From G016756615 sp050958605 (GTDB lineage: Bacteria; Pseudomonadota; Alphaproteobacteria; Rhizobiales; Rhizobiaceae): DNA of 64,000 nt. Under the pieces are notes generated by a model, which was not told the DNA's origin, made no database searches, and saw nothing but the letters and a program-made list of their open reading frames with translations. The stretch is from the NCBI RefSeq assembly GCF_050958605.1, contig NZ_JBJHDO010000006.1, positions 305,631 through 369,630 on the forward strand. The letters run 5' to 3'. Shown piece after piece: positions 41,105 through 48,931 of this stretch. Every line of letters begins with the position of its first letter. Position 1 is the first letter of the stretch. A program made the translations under genes and the position numbers.

Positions 41105-41428
41105 TCAGCCCTCGGCCAGGTCGAAGACGTGGTGGTGGATATGACCCTCGAACATGTCGAACAGGCCCTTGGTCGCTTCCCGGCTCTCGTAGCGAACCGG
41201 TGACTCGAGCGCGGCCGCGAGAGCCTCGCGGCTGTCATACATGGTGGAAAGCACCATCGGGTAGGAAGGGGCGCCCTCGTCGCGCTCGACATTGTAGAGC
41301 ACGCGCACTTCCCTGATGCCGGGAAACCGCAGCCACATGGGCAGCAGCTTTTCCGCGACATAGGCCTTGAAGGCAGTCTCTTGCCCAGAACGGATGCTGC
41401 CTTCGAAGAAGGCCTGGCGAACGATCAT
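41105..41428 (-). CDS. Small ferredoxin-like barrel protein (Dabb/ABM-like), hypothetical
   Basis: A 107-aa protein with the length and pattern of a dimeric alpha/beta-barrel domain: FKAYVAEKLLPMWLRFPGIR, a mid strand YPMVLSTMYDSREALAAAL, and a His-rich C-terminus (EGHIHHHVFDLAEG). The HIHHH cluster may bind a metal. It resembles EthD/antibiotic-monooxygenase-like folds but I cannot assign a family. Its ATG overlaps the stop of the hydroxyacid dehydrogenase (ATGA), so the two are coupled. Confidence 0.65.
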   Translation of the reverse strand: MIVRQAFFEGSIRSGQETAFKAYVAEKLLPMWLRFPGIREVRVLYNVERDEGAPSYPMVLSTMYDSREALAAALESPVRYESREATKGLFDMFEGHIHHHVFDLAEG

Positions 41429-42378
41429 GGCTTGTCCATTTGTGAGTTGACGGAGGTCGGCGGCTTTTCGCCGGCAAAATAGGCGGCGATGTTGGCAAGC
41501 ACGATCTCGCCCATCGTCACCCGGGTCTCCACAGTCGCGCTGCCCTGATGCGGCATGAGAACGGTGTTCGGCGCGGTGAAGAACTCCTCGCGGATGGTCG
41601 GCTCGTCGACGAAGACGTCGAGGCCGGCCCCGGCTATGCTTCCCCCCTTCAGAGCCGCAAGCAGTGCATCTTCATCGACGACGCTGCCGCGTGCGACATT
41701 GACGAGGAAGCCCGTAGGGCCGAGGGCAGCAAGCACCTCGGCATTGACGATGCCCTGCGTGGCGGCGTTGGCGGCGACGCAGACGGCGAGCACGTCGCTG
41801 TCCTCAGCGAGTTCGACCGGCGAGGCATGGCGGACCCAAGCAGTGTCGAGGAGCGAGCGGTTCCAGTAGCGAACGGCCATGCCGAACGCCTCGGCGCGCC
41901 TGGCCAGCGCCTGCCCGATCTGGCCGAGGCCCAAAACCCCGATGCGCTTGCCATGAACCTTGGTGCCGAGTGGGAACGGTTCGCGCTTCGCCCAGCGCCC
42001 CTCGCGCACCATCCGGTCACCCTGCGGGATATGCCGGAGCAGCGCCAGCATCAGAGCGATGCCCATATCCGCGACATCCTCGGTCAGCACGTCTGGCGTG
42101 GTGGTGACATGGACGTTGCGAGCTCGGGCAAGCTCGAGATCGACCTTGTCAGTGCCGACGCCGTTGACGGCGATGACGCCGAGAGCGGGAAGCCGATCGA
42201 ACCATTCGCGGGGAAGGCCAGTGGCGCCGCCGGTCGCGACCGCTCGGATCGATGGCAACGCCGCCTCGATCGCCTGCTTCTCCTCGGGATTGTAGAGCCG
42301 GTGAACGGTGTAGGCCTCGTCGAGTCGATCTTCGATGACCTTCATCATCGGTTCGACCAGCAGGATATGGTGCTTCAA
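41425..42378 (-). CDS. D-2-hydroxyacid dehydrogenase (GhrB-like), TTG start
   Basis: A 317-aa NAD(P)-dependent reductase of glyoxylate/hydroxypyruvate type. Rossmann motif IGVLGLGQIGQALARRA; catalytic Arg in NVARGSVVDED, Glu in FVDEPT and His in MPHQGSATVET. No ATG precedes the conserved start KHHILLVEP, so I take TTG 42378, eight bases after GGAG on the minus strand. The open frame extends further, into repeat copy D, but that is an artefact. It is downstream of the ABC transporter on the same strand and probably acts on its substrate. Confidence 0.88.
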   Translation of the reverse strand: MKHHILLVEPMMKVIEDRLDEAYTVHRLYNPEEKQAIEAALPSIRAVATGGATGLPREWFDRLPALGVIAVNGVGTDKVDLELARARNVHVTTTPDVLTEDVADMGIALMLALLRHIPQGDRMVREGRWAKREPFPLGTKVHGKRIGVLGLGQIGQALARRAEAFGMAVRYWNRSLLDTAWVRHASPVELAEDSDVLAVCVAANAATQGIVNAEVLAALGPTGFLVNVARGSVVDEDALLAALKGGSIAGAGLDVFVDEPTIREEFFTAPNTVLMPHQGSATVETRVTMGEIVLANIAAYFAGEKPPTSVNSQMDKP

Positions 42379-42436
42379 TTGGAAACTCCGTAAGTTTTTG
42401 ATGCCAGCGACATCAAATGCCGGCTGTAGGAGAAGG

Positions 42437-42596
42437 CCCCTCACTGTCCTGCCGGACATCTCTCCCCGCATGCGGGGAGAGAGTCGATGTCGTGTCTGCT
42501 TTCGCCAATCGCCTGCGTATCCGATTGGCGAAACCCAAGCGGCCAGCGTCTCTCTCCCCGCATGCGGGGAGAGATGTCCGGCAGGACAGTGAGGGG
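42437..42596. repeat. Dispersed palindromic repeat, copy D
   Basis: 160 bases between the hydroxyacid dehydrogenase and the ATPase genes. Ends CCCCTCACTGTCCTGCCGGA and its inverse; hairpins CTCTCCCCGCATGCGGGGAG on both sides; the same CGCCAATCGCCTGCGTATCC core as copy C, from which it differs only at a few bases near 42485-42497. Confidence 0.93.
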
Positions 42597-42632
42597 CTAT
42601 GCAAACGTTCGGCCATTTTCCTAAGGCCAGCC

Positions 42633-43412
42633 TTAGGAAATCTGGCCGAGGAAATTCCTGGTGCGCTCGTGCTTGGGATTGTCGAAGAACTCCGACGGCG
42701 ACGCCATTTCGAGGATCTCGCCGCGATCCATGAAGATCACGCGGTCCGCGACGCTGCGGGCAAATCCCATCTCATGGGTCACGCAAAGCATGGTCATGCC
42801 TTCGCGGGCGAGATCGATCATGGTGTCGAGCACTTCCTTGACCATCTCGGGATCGAGCGCCGAGGTCGGTTCGTCGAAGAGCATGATCTTCGGATTCATG
42901 CAGAGCGCGCGGGCGATGGCGACGCGCTGCTGCTGGCCCCCGGAGAGCTGTGCCGGATATTTGCCCGCCTGTTCGGGGATGCGCACGCGCTCCAGGAACT
43001 TGCGCGCGGTCTTCTCGGCTTCGGCCGAGGATATGCCGCGCACCTTCATCGGCGCCAGCATGCAGTTCTCGATAACCGTCATATGCGGGAACAGGTTGAA
43101 CTGCTGGAAGACCATGCCGGTCTCCTGGCGGACGAGCTCGACATTCTTGCCGCCGGCGGTGAGGTCCATCCCGTCTACGACGATCCTGCCCCGCTGCACG
43201 GTCTCCAACTGGTTGATGCAGCGGATGAGCGTCGACTTGCCCGAGCCCGAGGGCCCGCAGATGACGATCCGTTCTCCGCGGGCGACGGAGAGCTCTATGT
43301 CCTTCAGGACATGAAAGTCGCCATACCATTTGTCGACGCCTTCCATCAGCACGGCGGGACCGGAAGCTCCCCGCAGGTCATCTGCCGGTGTCTTTTCCAT
43401 CAGCTTGGTCAT
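42633..43412 (-). CDS. Polar amino-acid-type ABC transporter ATP-binding protein
   Basis: A 259-aa ATPase of the HisP/GlnQ group. Walker A CGPSGSGKSTLIRC, signature LSGGQQQRVAIARAL, Walker B IMLFDEPTSALDP, switch His in VTHEMGFAR. Q-loop FQQFNLFPHMTV is typical of this group. Start at ATG 43412 (TKLMEKTPADD), with AAGGGA upstream. It is the fourth of the transporter genes and is followed by repeat copy D and the dehydrogenase. Confidence 0.93.
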   Translation of the reverse strand: MTKLMEKTPADDLRGASGPAVLMEGVDKWYGDFHVLKDIELSVARGERIVICGPSGSGKSTLIRCINQLETVQRGRIVVDGMDLTAGGKNVELVRQETGMVFQQFNLFPHMTVIENCMLAPMKVRGISSAEAEKTARKFLERVRIPEQAGKYPAQLSGGQQQRVAIARALCMNPKIMLFDEPTSALDPEMVKEVLDTMIDLAREGMTMLCVTHEMGFARSVADRVIFMDRGEILEMASPSEFFDNPKHERTRNFLGQIS

Positions 43413-43437
43413 GACGGGGAGTTCCCTTGTTCTTTTT

Positions 43438-44238
43438 TTACTTGGCCTTGCCGACGAAGTCCGGCAGCGGCGAGCCGAGCCACTTCTCGTGGATGGCATT
43501 GAGCTGACCGTCGGCCTTCACCTTGTCGATGAACTGGTTGACGAAAGTGAGCAGCTCGGACGAACCCTTGCGCACCGCGATGCCCTGCACCTGCTCGCTG
43601 AGCGAAAGCTTCTGGTTGAAGCGGCCGGGGGCGGCCTTCTCGATCTGGGCCGCGACGACGTTGGAGACGCCGATCAGCTCGACCTGGCCGGAGAGCAGCG
43701 CCTGGACGGCACTCGCGTCGTCGTCGAAGCGCTGGATCTTGGCATCCTGCGGAGCAATCTTGGTGACGGCGGTGTCCTGCGTGCTGGCGCGGGCGACGCC
43801 GATCGTCTTGCCGGAAAGGTCCTCCGGCTTGGACACGGCAACATCCTCCGCCCCGAAGACGCCGATCGAAATGCCGGCATAGGGCTGCGAGAAGTCGACG
43901 TTCTTGGCGCGCTCCTCGGTGATGCCGAGCGAGGCGACCAGCAGGTCGACCTGATTGCTCTGCAGGTAAGGAATGCGGTTCGGACCGGTGACCGGCACGA
44001 TCTGAGCCTCTACGCCGAGCTCCTTGGCGAGCAGCTTGGCAACGTCCGCATCATAACCGTCCGGCTGATTGCTTTCATTCATGATGCCGAAGGGCGGGAA
44101 ATCGACCAGCATTCCGATCTTCACCGTGCCGGCGGACTTGATGGATTCGACGGTCTGCGCCGCGGCCGGAGCGGTGATCATGCCCGCCATTAGGCCGGCG
44201 CCGACGAGTGCCATTGCCATGCGTCTTGTTATGTTCAT
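43438..44238 (-). CDS. Polar amino-acid-type ABC transporter solute-binding protein
   Basis: A 266-aa type 3 binding protein (HisJ/GlnH-like). Signal peptide MNITRRMAMALVGAGLMAGM ending near APAAAQ. The ligand-binding core shows KIGMLVDFPPFGIMNESNQP, VDLLVASLGITEERAKNVDF and a DGYDADVAKLLAKELGVEAQ helix. Start at ATG 44238 with AGGACAGGAA upstream. Ligand may be an amino acid or a related acid; the linked LacI regulator and hydroxyacid dehydrogenase leave a non-amino-acid substrate possible. Confidence 0.92.
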   Translation of the reverse strand: MNITRRMAMALVGAGLMAGMITAPAAAQTVESIKSAGTVKIGMLVDFPPFGIMNESNQPDGYDADVAKLLAKELGVEAQIVPVTGPNRIPYLQSNQVDLLVASLGITEERAKNVDFSQPYAGISIGVFGAEDVAVSKPEDLSGKTIGVARASTQDTAVTKIAPQDAKIQRFDDDASAVQALLSGQVELIGVSNVVAAQIEKAAPGRFNQKLSLSEQVQGIAVRKGSSELLTFVNQFIDKVKADGQLNAIHEKWLGSPLPDFVGKAK

Positions 44239-44285
44239 CTTTCCTGTCCTTGGGTTGCGCCGGTTCCTCCCGGCAAGGGATCCCG

Positions 44286-44942
44286 TCAACGTGCCGTCGC
44301 TCGGGAAAACTTGAGTTCCATGCGGCTAGCGAGCACCGAAAGGGGCCAACACAAAACGAAATAGACGGCAGCCACGGTTCCGAACACCAGGAAGGGGCTA
44401 AAGGTTGCATTGTTGATGATCTGACCCTGGCGCGTCAGTTCGGTGAAGCCGATGATGGCGGCAAGCGAGGTGCCCTTGATGAGCTGCACGAGGAACCCGA
44501 CCGTCGGCGCGACGGCGATACGTGCCGCCTGCGGCAGGATGACGTGGCGCATCCGGCGATAATAGCCGAGCCCAAGCGCCGTCGCCGCTTCGCGCTGACC
44601 CGGCGGGATCGCCTCGATGCAGCCGCGCCAGATCTCGCCCAGAAAGGCGCTGGCGTGAAGGGTCAGCGCCACTGCCGCGGCCGCCCATGGATTGATGGCA
44701 AAACCCAGAATGTTCATCCCGAAAAAGACGAGGAACAGCTGCATGAGCAGCGGCGTTCCCTGGAACAACCGGATGAAGCCGATGGCGAGGAGGCGCGGCA
44801 GCCGGGCGTCGGAGACACGCGCCAGCGCGATCAGCAGGCCTCCAAGACCGCCGCCCGCGAAGGCGATGGCCGAGAGCGCGATGGTCCATTGCGCCGCCAT
44901 GACGATGGTGAAGAACTCGTTCCATCCGAAGGACCTGATCAT
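44286..44942 (-). CDS. Polar amino-acid-type ABC transporter permease (second)
   Basis: A 218-aa permease of the HisMQ family: several spans, with the EAA loop EAIPPGQREAATALGLGYYR and LPQAARIAVAPTVGFLVQLI. FQGTPLLMQLFLVFFGMN is typical. It follows the other permease by ten bases and would form a heterodimer with it. Confidence 0.92.
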   Translation of the reverse strand: MIRSFGWNEFFTIVMAAQWTIALSAIAFAGGGLGGLLIALARVSDARLPRLLAIGFIRLFQGTPLLMQLFLVFFGMNILGFAINPWAAAAVALTLHASAFLGEIWRGCIEAIPPGQREAATALGLGYYRRMRHVILPQAARIAVAPTVGFLVQLIKGTSLAAIIGFTELTRQGQIINNATFSPFLVFGTVAAVYFVLCWPLSVLASRMELKFSRATAR

Positions 44943-44952
44943 GGGCGGGCTC

Positions 44953-45621
44953 CTATCGGCTCAACGGATATTTGAAGGCCATCCTCTCGATCGCTGAGAA
45001 TATCGCCGAGAAGCCGACAGACATCGCCAGATACATCAGGGTGATGACGACATAGACCTCGAAGCTCGCGAATGTGGCCGACTGCAAATCGTTGCCGGCG
45101 GCTGCAAGATCGTCAGCCGAAATCGCCGAGACGACGCTCGAAGTGAGCATGAGATAGATGAATTGGCTGGTAAGAGCGGGATAAACCGTACGCAGTGCCG
45201 GCTTGAGAACGATGTAGCGGAAGGTCTGCAGCTTCGACAGGCCAAGCGCGGTGCCCGCCTCGATCTGCCCCTTCTGCACGGATTCGATGCCGGCTCGGAT
45301 GATCTCCGTGCCATAGGCGCCGAAATTCACGACGAGGGCCAGAAGCGCCGCTCCGTTCGGCGACAGCCGAAGGCCGAGCGAGGGCAGGCCGAAGAAGATG
45401 AAGAAGATCTGCACCAGAAACGGCGTGTTTCGGATGATTTCGATATAGGCGTTGATCACCCAGCGGAGCGGTGCCGGACCGGAGGTCTTGCCCCAGGCGC
45501 AGACGACCGAAACGACGAGGCCGAGCACCATGGCGATGCAGGAAAGCCGGATGGTCAGCCACGCTCCGACGAGCAGTTGATCGAACGCCGCCAGCACCGG
45601 CGCAAAGTTGAATTCGTACAA
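44953..45621 (-). CDS. Polar amino-acid-type ABC transporter permease (first)
   Basis: A 222-aa HisMQ-family permease. It has IEIIRNTPFLVQIFFIFFGL and the EAA loop ESVQKGQIEAGTALGLSKLQ, followed by KPALRTVYPALTSQFIYLML. It is the first gene of the transporter operon, about 50 bases downstream (minus strand) of a perfect palindrome likely bound by the LacI-family protein. Confidence 0.92.
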   Translation of the reverse strand: MYEFNFAPVLAAFDQLLVGAWLTIRLSCIAMVLGLVVSVVCAWGKTSGPAPLRWVINAYIEIIRNTPFLVQIFFIFFGLPSLGLRLSPNGAALLALVVNFGAYGTEIIRAGIESVQKGQIEAGTALGLSKLQTFRYIVLKPALRTVYPALTSQFIYLMLTSSVVSAISADDLAAAGNDLQSATFASFEVYVVITLMYLAMSVGFSAIFSAIERMAFKYPLSR

Positions 45622-45671
45622 CGGGCAGCCTCCCGACGTGGCAGATCCCGCTTTCCCTCCGCTGAAAGCGA

Positions 45672-45691
45672 GCTTTAGATCGATCTAAAGC
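45672..45691. promoter_or_regulatory. Perfect palindromic operator for the LacI-family regulator
   Basis: GCTTTAGATCGATCTAAAGC is a 20-base perfect palindrome with a central CG, the layout of LacI/GalR operators. It lies in the 102-base gap between the regulator stop and the first permease start, about 50 bases before the permease, in a position to block its promoter. Confidence 0.7.
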
Positions 45692-45723
45692 CGAATTCAG
45701 GCGACGTCAACCGCGAATCCCGG

Positions 45724-46758
45724 TCATGCCATCACGATATCAGGCGGCGCGCAGGACTGGCGGACATGCAGCACGGCCGGACCGACCGCCCGTCGCGGCG
45801 GCAATATCGGATCCGTTATCCGGTCGAGCAGGAGGCGCGCCGCGCTTTCGCCGATCGCGACCGGCGCCGTGGAAACGGAGGTCAGACGCGGACGCATCGC
45901 TTCGGCATCCGTCACGTCGTCGAAGCCAATCAACGAAAAGTCGCGGCCGACGGAGCGGCCAAGATCGTAGAGGCCGGCCGCCAGCCCCAGGGCAATGATG
46001 TCGTTGAAGCAAATGACCGCGGTCGGTGGCCGCGATTGCTCGAACAGGAGCCCGGCGGAGCCGGCGACCTGCGCCATCTGCATGGGAACACGGATGATCA
46101 TGCTGGCGTCGAAGCCATGGGCTTGCATCGCCAGGCGAAAGCCGTCGACGCGCTCCTGGTAGGCGGAATGGATGGATCCATGCACGGCAAAGGCGATGGT
46201 CTGGTGACCGAGCGAAGCGAGATAGTCGACGGCTTGGTGCATGCCGGCGGCGTAGTCCACGCCGGCATAATCGATCTCGTCGGAGACATGGCGCAATACC
46301 TGCACCAGGGGCATGCCCCAGTGGGCTATCCCCTCCAGAAACGCCAGCTCCGTGCCCGCTGCGGGGCAAAGGATGACGCCGTCCACGCCATGCTCGCGCA
46401 TGCGCCGCATCAACGTGCTCTGACGATCGACGAGGTCGCCGCTGTTGGTCATGATCACCACGAGGCCGGCAGCATCGATGACGGCTTCGATCCCCGAGAG
46501 GAGTTCGGCGAAGAAAGGATTCTTCAGCGTGGGCACCACGACACCCACTGTCTGGCTGCGTTCGACACGCAGGCCGGCTGCGCTCATGTTGTAGACGTAG
46601 CCGAGTTGCTGCATGGCCTCTTCGACGCGCTGGCGTGTGGCAGCGCCCACAAGCGGGCTCTTGCGGAGCACGAGGGATGCCGTAGCCCGGGAAACATTCG
46701 CCCGGCGCGCGACATCGAGGAGCGTTGCACGGCTTTTCTTTCGATCGTTGGCAGGCAT
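45724..46758 (-). CDS. LacI-family transcriptional regulator
   Basis: A 344-aa repressor. The N-terminal helix-turn-helix ATLLDVARRANVSRATASLV with hinge TRQRVEEAMQQLGYVYN is classic LacI/GalR, followed by a periplasmic-binding-like effector domain (VGVVVPTLKNPFFAELLSGI, FNDIIALGLAAGLYDLG, DFSLIGFDDVTDAEAMRPRL). It is upstream of and codirectional with the ABC transporter and likely represses it through the palindrome at 45672. A LacI regulator for a polar amino-acid-type transporter is less common than for sugar importers. Confidence 0.94.
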   Translation of the reverse strand: MPANDRKKSRATLLDVARRANVSRATASLVLRKSPLVGAATRQRVEEAMQQLGYVYNMSAAGLRVERSQTVGVVVPTLKNPFFAELLSGIEAVIDAAGLVVIMTNSGDLVDRQSTLMRRMREHGVDGVILCPAAGTELAFLEGIAHWGMPLVQVLRHVSDEIDYAGVDYAAGMHQAVDYLASLGHQTIAFAVHGSIHSAYQERVDGFRLAMQAHGFDASMIIRVPMQMAQVAGSAGLLFEQSRPPTAVICFNDIIALGLAAGLYDLGRSVGRDFSLIGFDDVTDAEAMRPRLTSVSTAPVAIGESAARLLLDRITDPILPPRRAVGPAVLHVRQSCAPPDIVMA

Positions 46759-46965
46759 GTAAGTCGCTTGTGTCGGTCTTTTGCGGCCCGTGAATCACGG
46801 TTCCGTCAGTTGCTTCACCGCCGATTATAGGCGCCGAAGCCGGCGGGGGAACTCCATGCGGCCGGAATCGCGTGCCGCTGTCGTGGACAGCCGCGGGCAC
46901 CGCACTTCTGCTGAGCAATCTGCCGCGGTAGGATCGGCCGCAAATCAATCAGGAGAAGGAAAGCG

Positions 46966-47310
46966 ATGGCCAGAGGAAGCTGCCACTGCGGCAATGTCTC
47001 GTTCGATGTGGAGGGCGCGCCTTCCAGCGTGGTCGAATGCAACTGCTCGCACTGCAGCCGCAAGGGTTATCTCTTGTGGTTCGTGCCGCGCGACAAGCTC
47101 ACCCTGCATACGCCGCGCGAGAACATGGCCACCTACAAGTTCAACAAGCATGTGATCGACCACATGTTCTGCAGCAATTGCGGCTGCGCACCGTTCGGGC
47201 TGGGCGTCAGCCCGGAAGGCCAGGAGATGGCGTCGATCAATGTTCGCTGCGTCGAGGAGATAGACCTCTCCACGCTCCAGCGCATCCCCTATGACGGTCG
47301 CGATAAATAG
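46966..47310 (+). CDS. GFA-family (CENP-V/formaldehyde-activating enzyme-like) zinc protein
   Basis: A 114-aa protein with the complete zinc-binding cysteine set of the GFA fold: C6 and C8 (SCHCGN), C25, C27 and C30 (CNCSHC), and C69, C72 and C74 (CSNCGC). Members may activate S-hydroxymethyl-glutathione or act on other thiol adducts; most are uncharacterised. AGGAGAAGG precedes ATG 46966. It is the only plus-strand gene between the two phn blocks. Confidence 0.9.
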   Translation: MARGSCHCGNVSFDVEGAPSSVVECNCSHCSRKGYLLWFVPRDKLTLHTPRENMATYKFNKHVIDHMFCSNCGCAPFGLGVSPEGQEMASINVRCVEEIDLSTLQRIPYDGRDK

Positions 47311-47316
47311 GCGACG

Positions 47317-47378
47317 CTAGAGCATTTATGCAATTCCGGACGCAAAACCGCTGCGCACTTTTGCTGGAGCTGGTCTAG
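47317..47378. repeat. Short palindromic intergenic repeat overlapping a stop codon
   Basis: A 62-base element starting CTAGAGCATTT and ending GGAGCTGGTCTAG, with CCGGACGCAAAACCGCTGCG and CACTTTTGCTGG between. This form, with AGAGCATT ends and a GCAAAACCGC core, recurs in intergenic DNA of rhizobia as I recall it. Its right end contains the TAG stop of the hexapeptide-transferase gene (47375-47377), so it defines that protein's end. Confidence 0.6.
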
Positions 47379-47989
47379 CAGCCGTGCTTCTCCAGGAAAG
47401 CTTCGGCCGACAGGCTGCGGAAATCGTCGAGCGCGGCGCGTAGCCGGTCGTGGTCCCAGTCCCACCAGGCAAGCGCCTGGTAGCGCTCCGCCGTCCCGCG
47501 GTCGAAGCGCTGCCGGATCGGCTTTGCCGGGACGCCGCCGACGATCGTGTAGGGCGCGACGTCCTTCGAGACGACGGCCCCGGCTCCGACCACCGCCCCG
47601 TCGCCGACCGTGACGCCGGGCAGGACGGTGGAGCCATGGCCGAGCCAGGTGTCATGACCGATCGTGACGCGCCGGGCGCGGCGCTCGGCGAAGAACTCAG
47701 CCTCGTGCTCGGCATCGGGCCAATAGTCCGAGGCGCGATAGGTGAAGTGATGAAGCGTGGCCCGCCAGGTCGGATGGTTGGTGGCGTTCATGCGCACCGA
47801 GGCGGCGATGTTGGAGAATTTCCCGATGGTCACGCACCAGGCGGCGCAGTCCTGCATCATGTAGGAATAGTCGCCGAGGATCGTCTCCTGTACGCGGCAG
47901 CGTTCCGCGATCTCCGTGTAGCGGCCGAGCGTCGAGGCCTGAACGTCGGCCGTCTCGTGGACCAGCGGCGCTTCCGAGAGCCTTGTCAT
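47375..47989 (-). CDS. Phosphonate-cluster hexapeptide-repeat acetyltransferase-like protein
   Basis: A 204-aa left-handed beta-helix transferase of the type found in phn operons of alphaproteobacteria. Hexapeptide repeats are visible in VTIGHDTWLGHGSTVLPGVT and VGDGAVVGAGAVVSKDVAPY, ending in VGGVPAKPIRQRF. The Trp-rich C-terminus (YQALAWWDWDHDRL) is typical of the group. I start at ATG 47989, which overlaps the phnL stop by four bases; the frame's further extension lies inside phnL. The acceptor substrate is unknown, possibly an aminoalkylphosphonate. Confidence 0.88.
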   Translation of the reverse strand: MTRLSEAPLVHETADVQASTLGRYTEIAERCRVQETILGDYSYMMQDCAAWCVTIGKFSNIAASVRMNATNHPTWRATLHHFTYRASDYWPDAEHEAEFFAERRARRVTIGHDTWLGHGSTVLPGVTVGDGAVVGAGAVVSKDVAPYTIVGGVPAKPIRQRFDRGTAERYQALAWWDWDHDRLRAALDDFRSLSAEAFLEKHGC

Positions 47990-48693
47990 GCCGCGAGCTT
48001 CCCCGGAGCGAACTCGGTGACGTCGATGACTCGGTCGGCGACGGCCTCGCGCACATCGACGTCGTGGAAGATGCCGAGCAGCGCGACACCCTCGGCCTTC
48101 TTCTCCTCGATCATGGCGATGACCACCTCCCTGTTCCGGGCGTCGAGCGACGCGGTGGGTTCGTCGAGCAGGAGAATCGGGTGTGAGGTAATGAAGCCCC
48201 GGGCGATGTTGACGCGTTGCTGCTCGCCGCCGGAGAAGGTGGCCGGCGGCAAAGCCCACAGGCGTTCCGGAAGATTGAGCCGCGCCAGGAATTCACGGGC
48301 GCGCCCGCGCGCCGCTTCCTTGCCCTCGCCGCGCGCAACGAGCGGCTCGGCAACGACGTCGAGCGCCGAGACACGCGGCACCGTGCGCAGGAACTGGCTG
48401 ACATAGCCGATCGTGTCGCGGCGTATGGCAAGCACCGTACGGGGGCTGGCGGAAGCGAGGTCGATCAATTGCCCGTCATGGGAGACGATGATTTGACCTT
48501 GGTCGACGGCATAATTGCCGTAGACCATCTTCAGGATCGAGCTCTTGCCTGCGCCGGAAGGCCCTCCGAGCACGGCGCATTCCCCAGCTTTCAGCGCAAA
48601 TGACACGCCGGCCACGACCGGCAGGCGAATGCCGTCGCGCAGGTGCATGGTGAAACTCTTGGCGACTTCGGAAACGACGAGGGGCGTGGGCAT
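47986..48693 (-). CDS. phnL: Phosphonate C-P lyase system ABC-type subunit
   Basis: A 235-aa ABC ATPase-like subunit associated with the C-P lyase complex rather than with import. Walker A GGPSGAGKSSILKMVYGNY, signature FSGGEQQRVNIARGF, Walker B LLLDEPTASLDA. The insertion DGIRLPVVAGVSF and VSQFLRTVPRVSALDV are typical of PhnL. I start at ATG 48693 with GGAG eight bases upstream; a GTG at 48720 is an alternative. The gap to phnK holds repeat copy E. Confidence 0.93.
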   Translation of the reverse strand: MPTPLVVSEVAKSFTMHLRDGIRLPVVAGVSFALKAGECAVLGGPSGAGKSSILKMVYGNYAVDQGQIIVSHDGQLIDLASASPRTVLAIRRDTIGYVSQFLRTVPRVSALDVVAEPLVARGEGKEAARGRAREFLARLNLPERLWALPPATFSGGEQQRVNIARGFITSHPILLLDEPTASLDARNREVVIAMIEEKKAEGVALLGIFHDVDVREAVADRVIDVTEFAPGKLAA

Positions 48694-48727
48694 TAGTGCG
48701 CTCCGATTTCTGTTTGGCACGCGATAT

Positions 48728-48886
48728 CACCCCCCTCTGTCCTGCCGGACATCTCCCCCTCAAGGGGGGAGATTGGACGGCCGCCGAGACGGCGCTCCAT
48801 CCGAGACGGGGATGATTGGCGGATGGGCCGATGGCTGCCAATCTCCCCCCTTGAGGGGGAGATGTCCGGCAGGACAGAGGGGGGTG
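48728..48886. repeat. Dispersed palindromic repeat, copy E, between phnK and phnL
   Basis: 159 bases with perfect inverted ends: CACCCCCCTCTGTCCTGCCG on the left and CGGCAGGACAGAGGGGGGTG on the right. Next come CATCTCCCCCTCAAGGGGGG-type hairpins and GAGATTGG/CCAATCTC. The central 50 bases differ from copies C and D. It separates two genes of an otherwise tightly packed operon. Confidence 0.92.
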
Positions 48887-48931
48887 CGAAGACGAACAAT
48901 TCTCGATCAGGATGTTTCCTACCCATCATCG

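Noticed and set aside
42379..42471. N-terminal extension of the hydroxyacid dehydrogenase to an ATG inside repeat copy D
   Set aside because: The extension is repeat sequence; TTG 42378 has a ribosome site and matches the family start.
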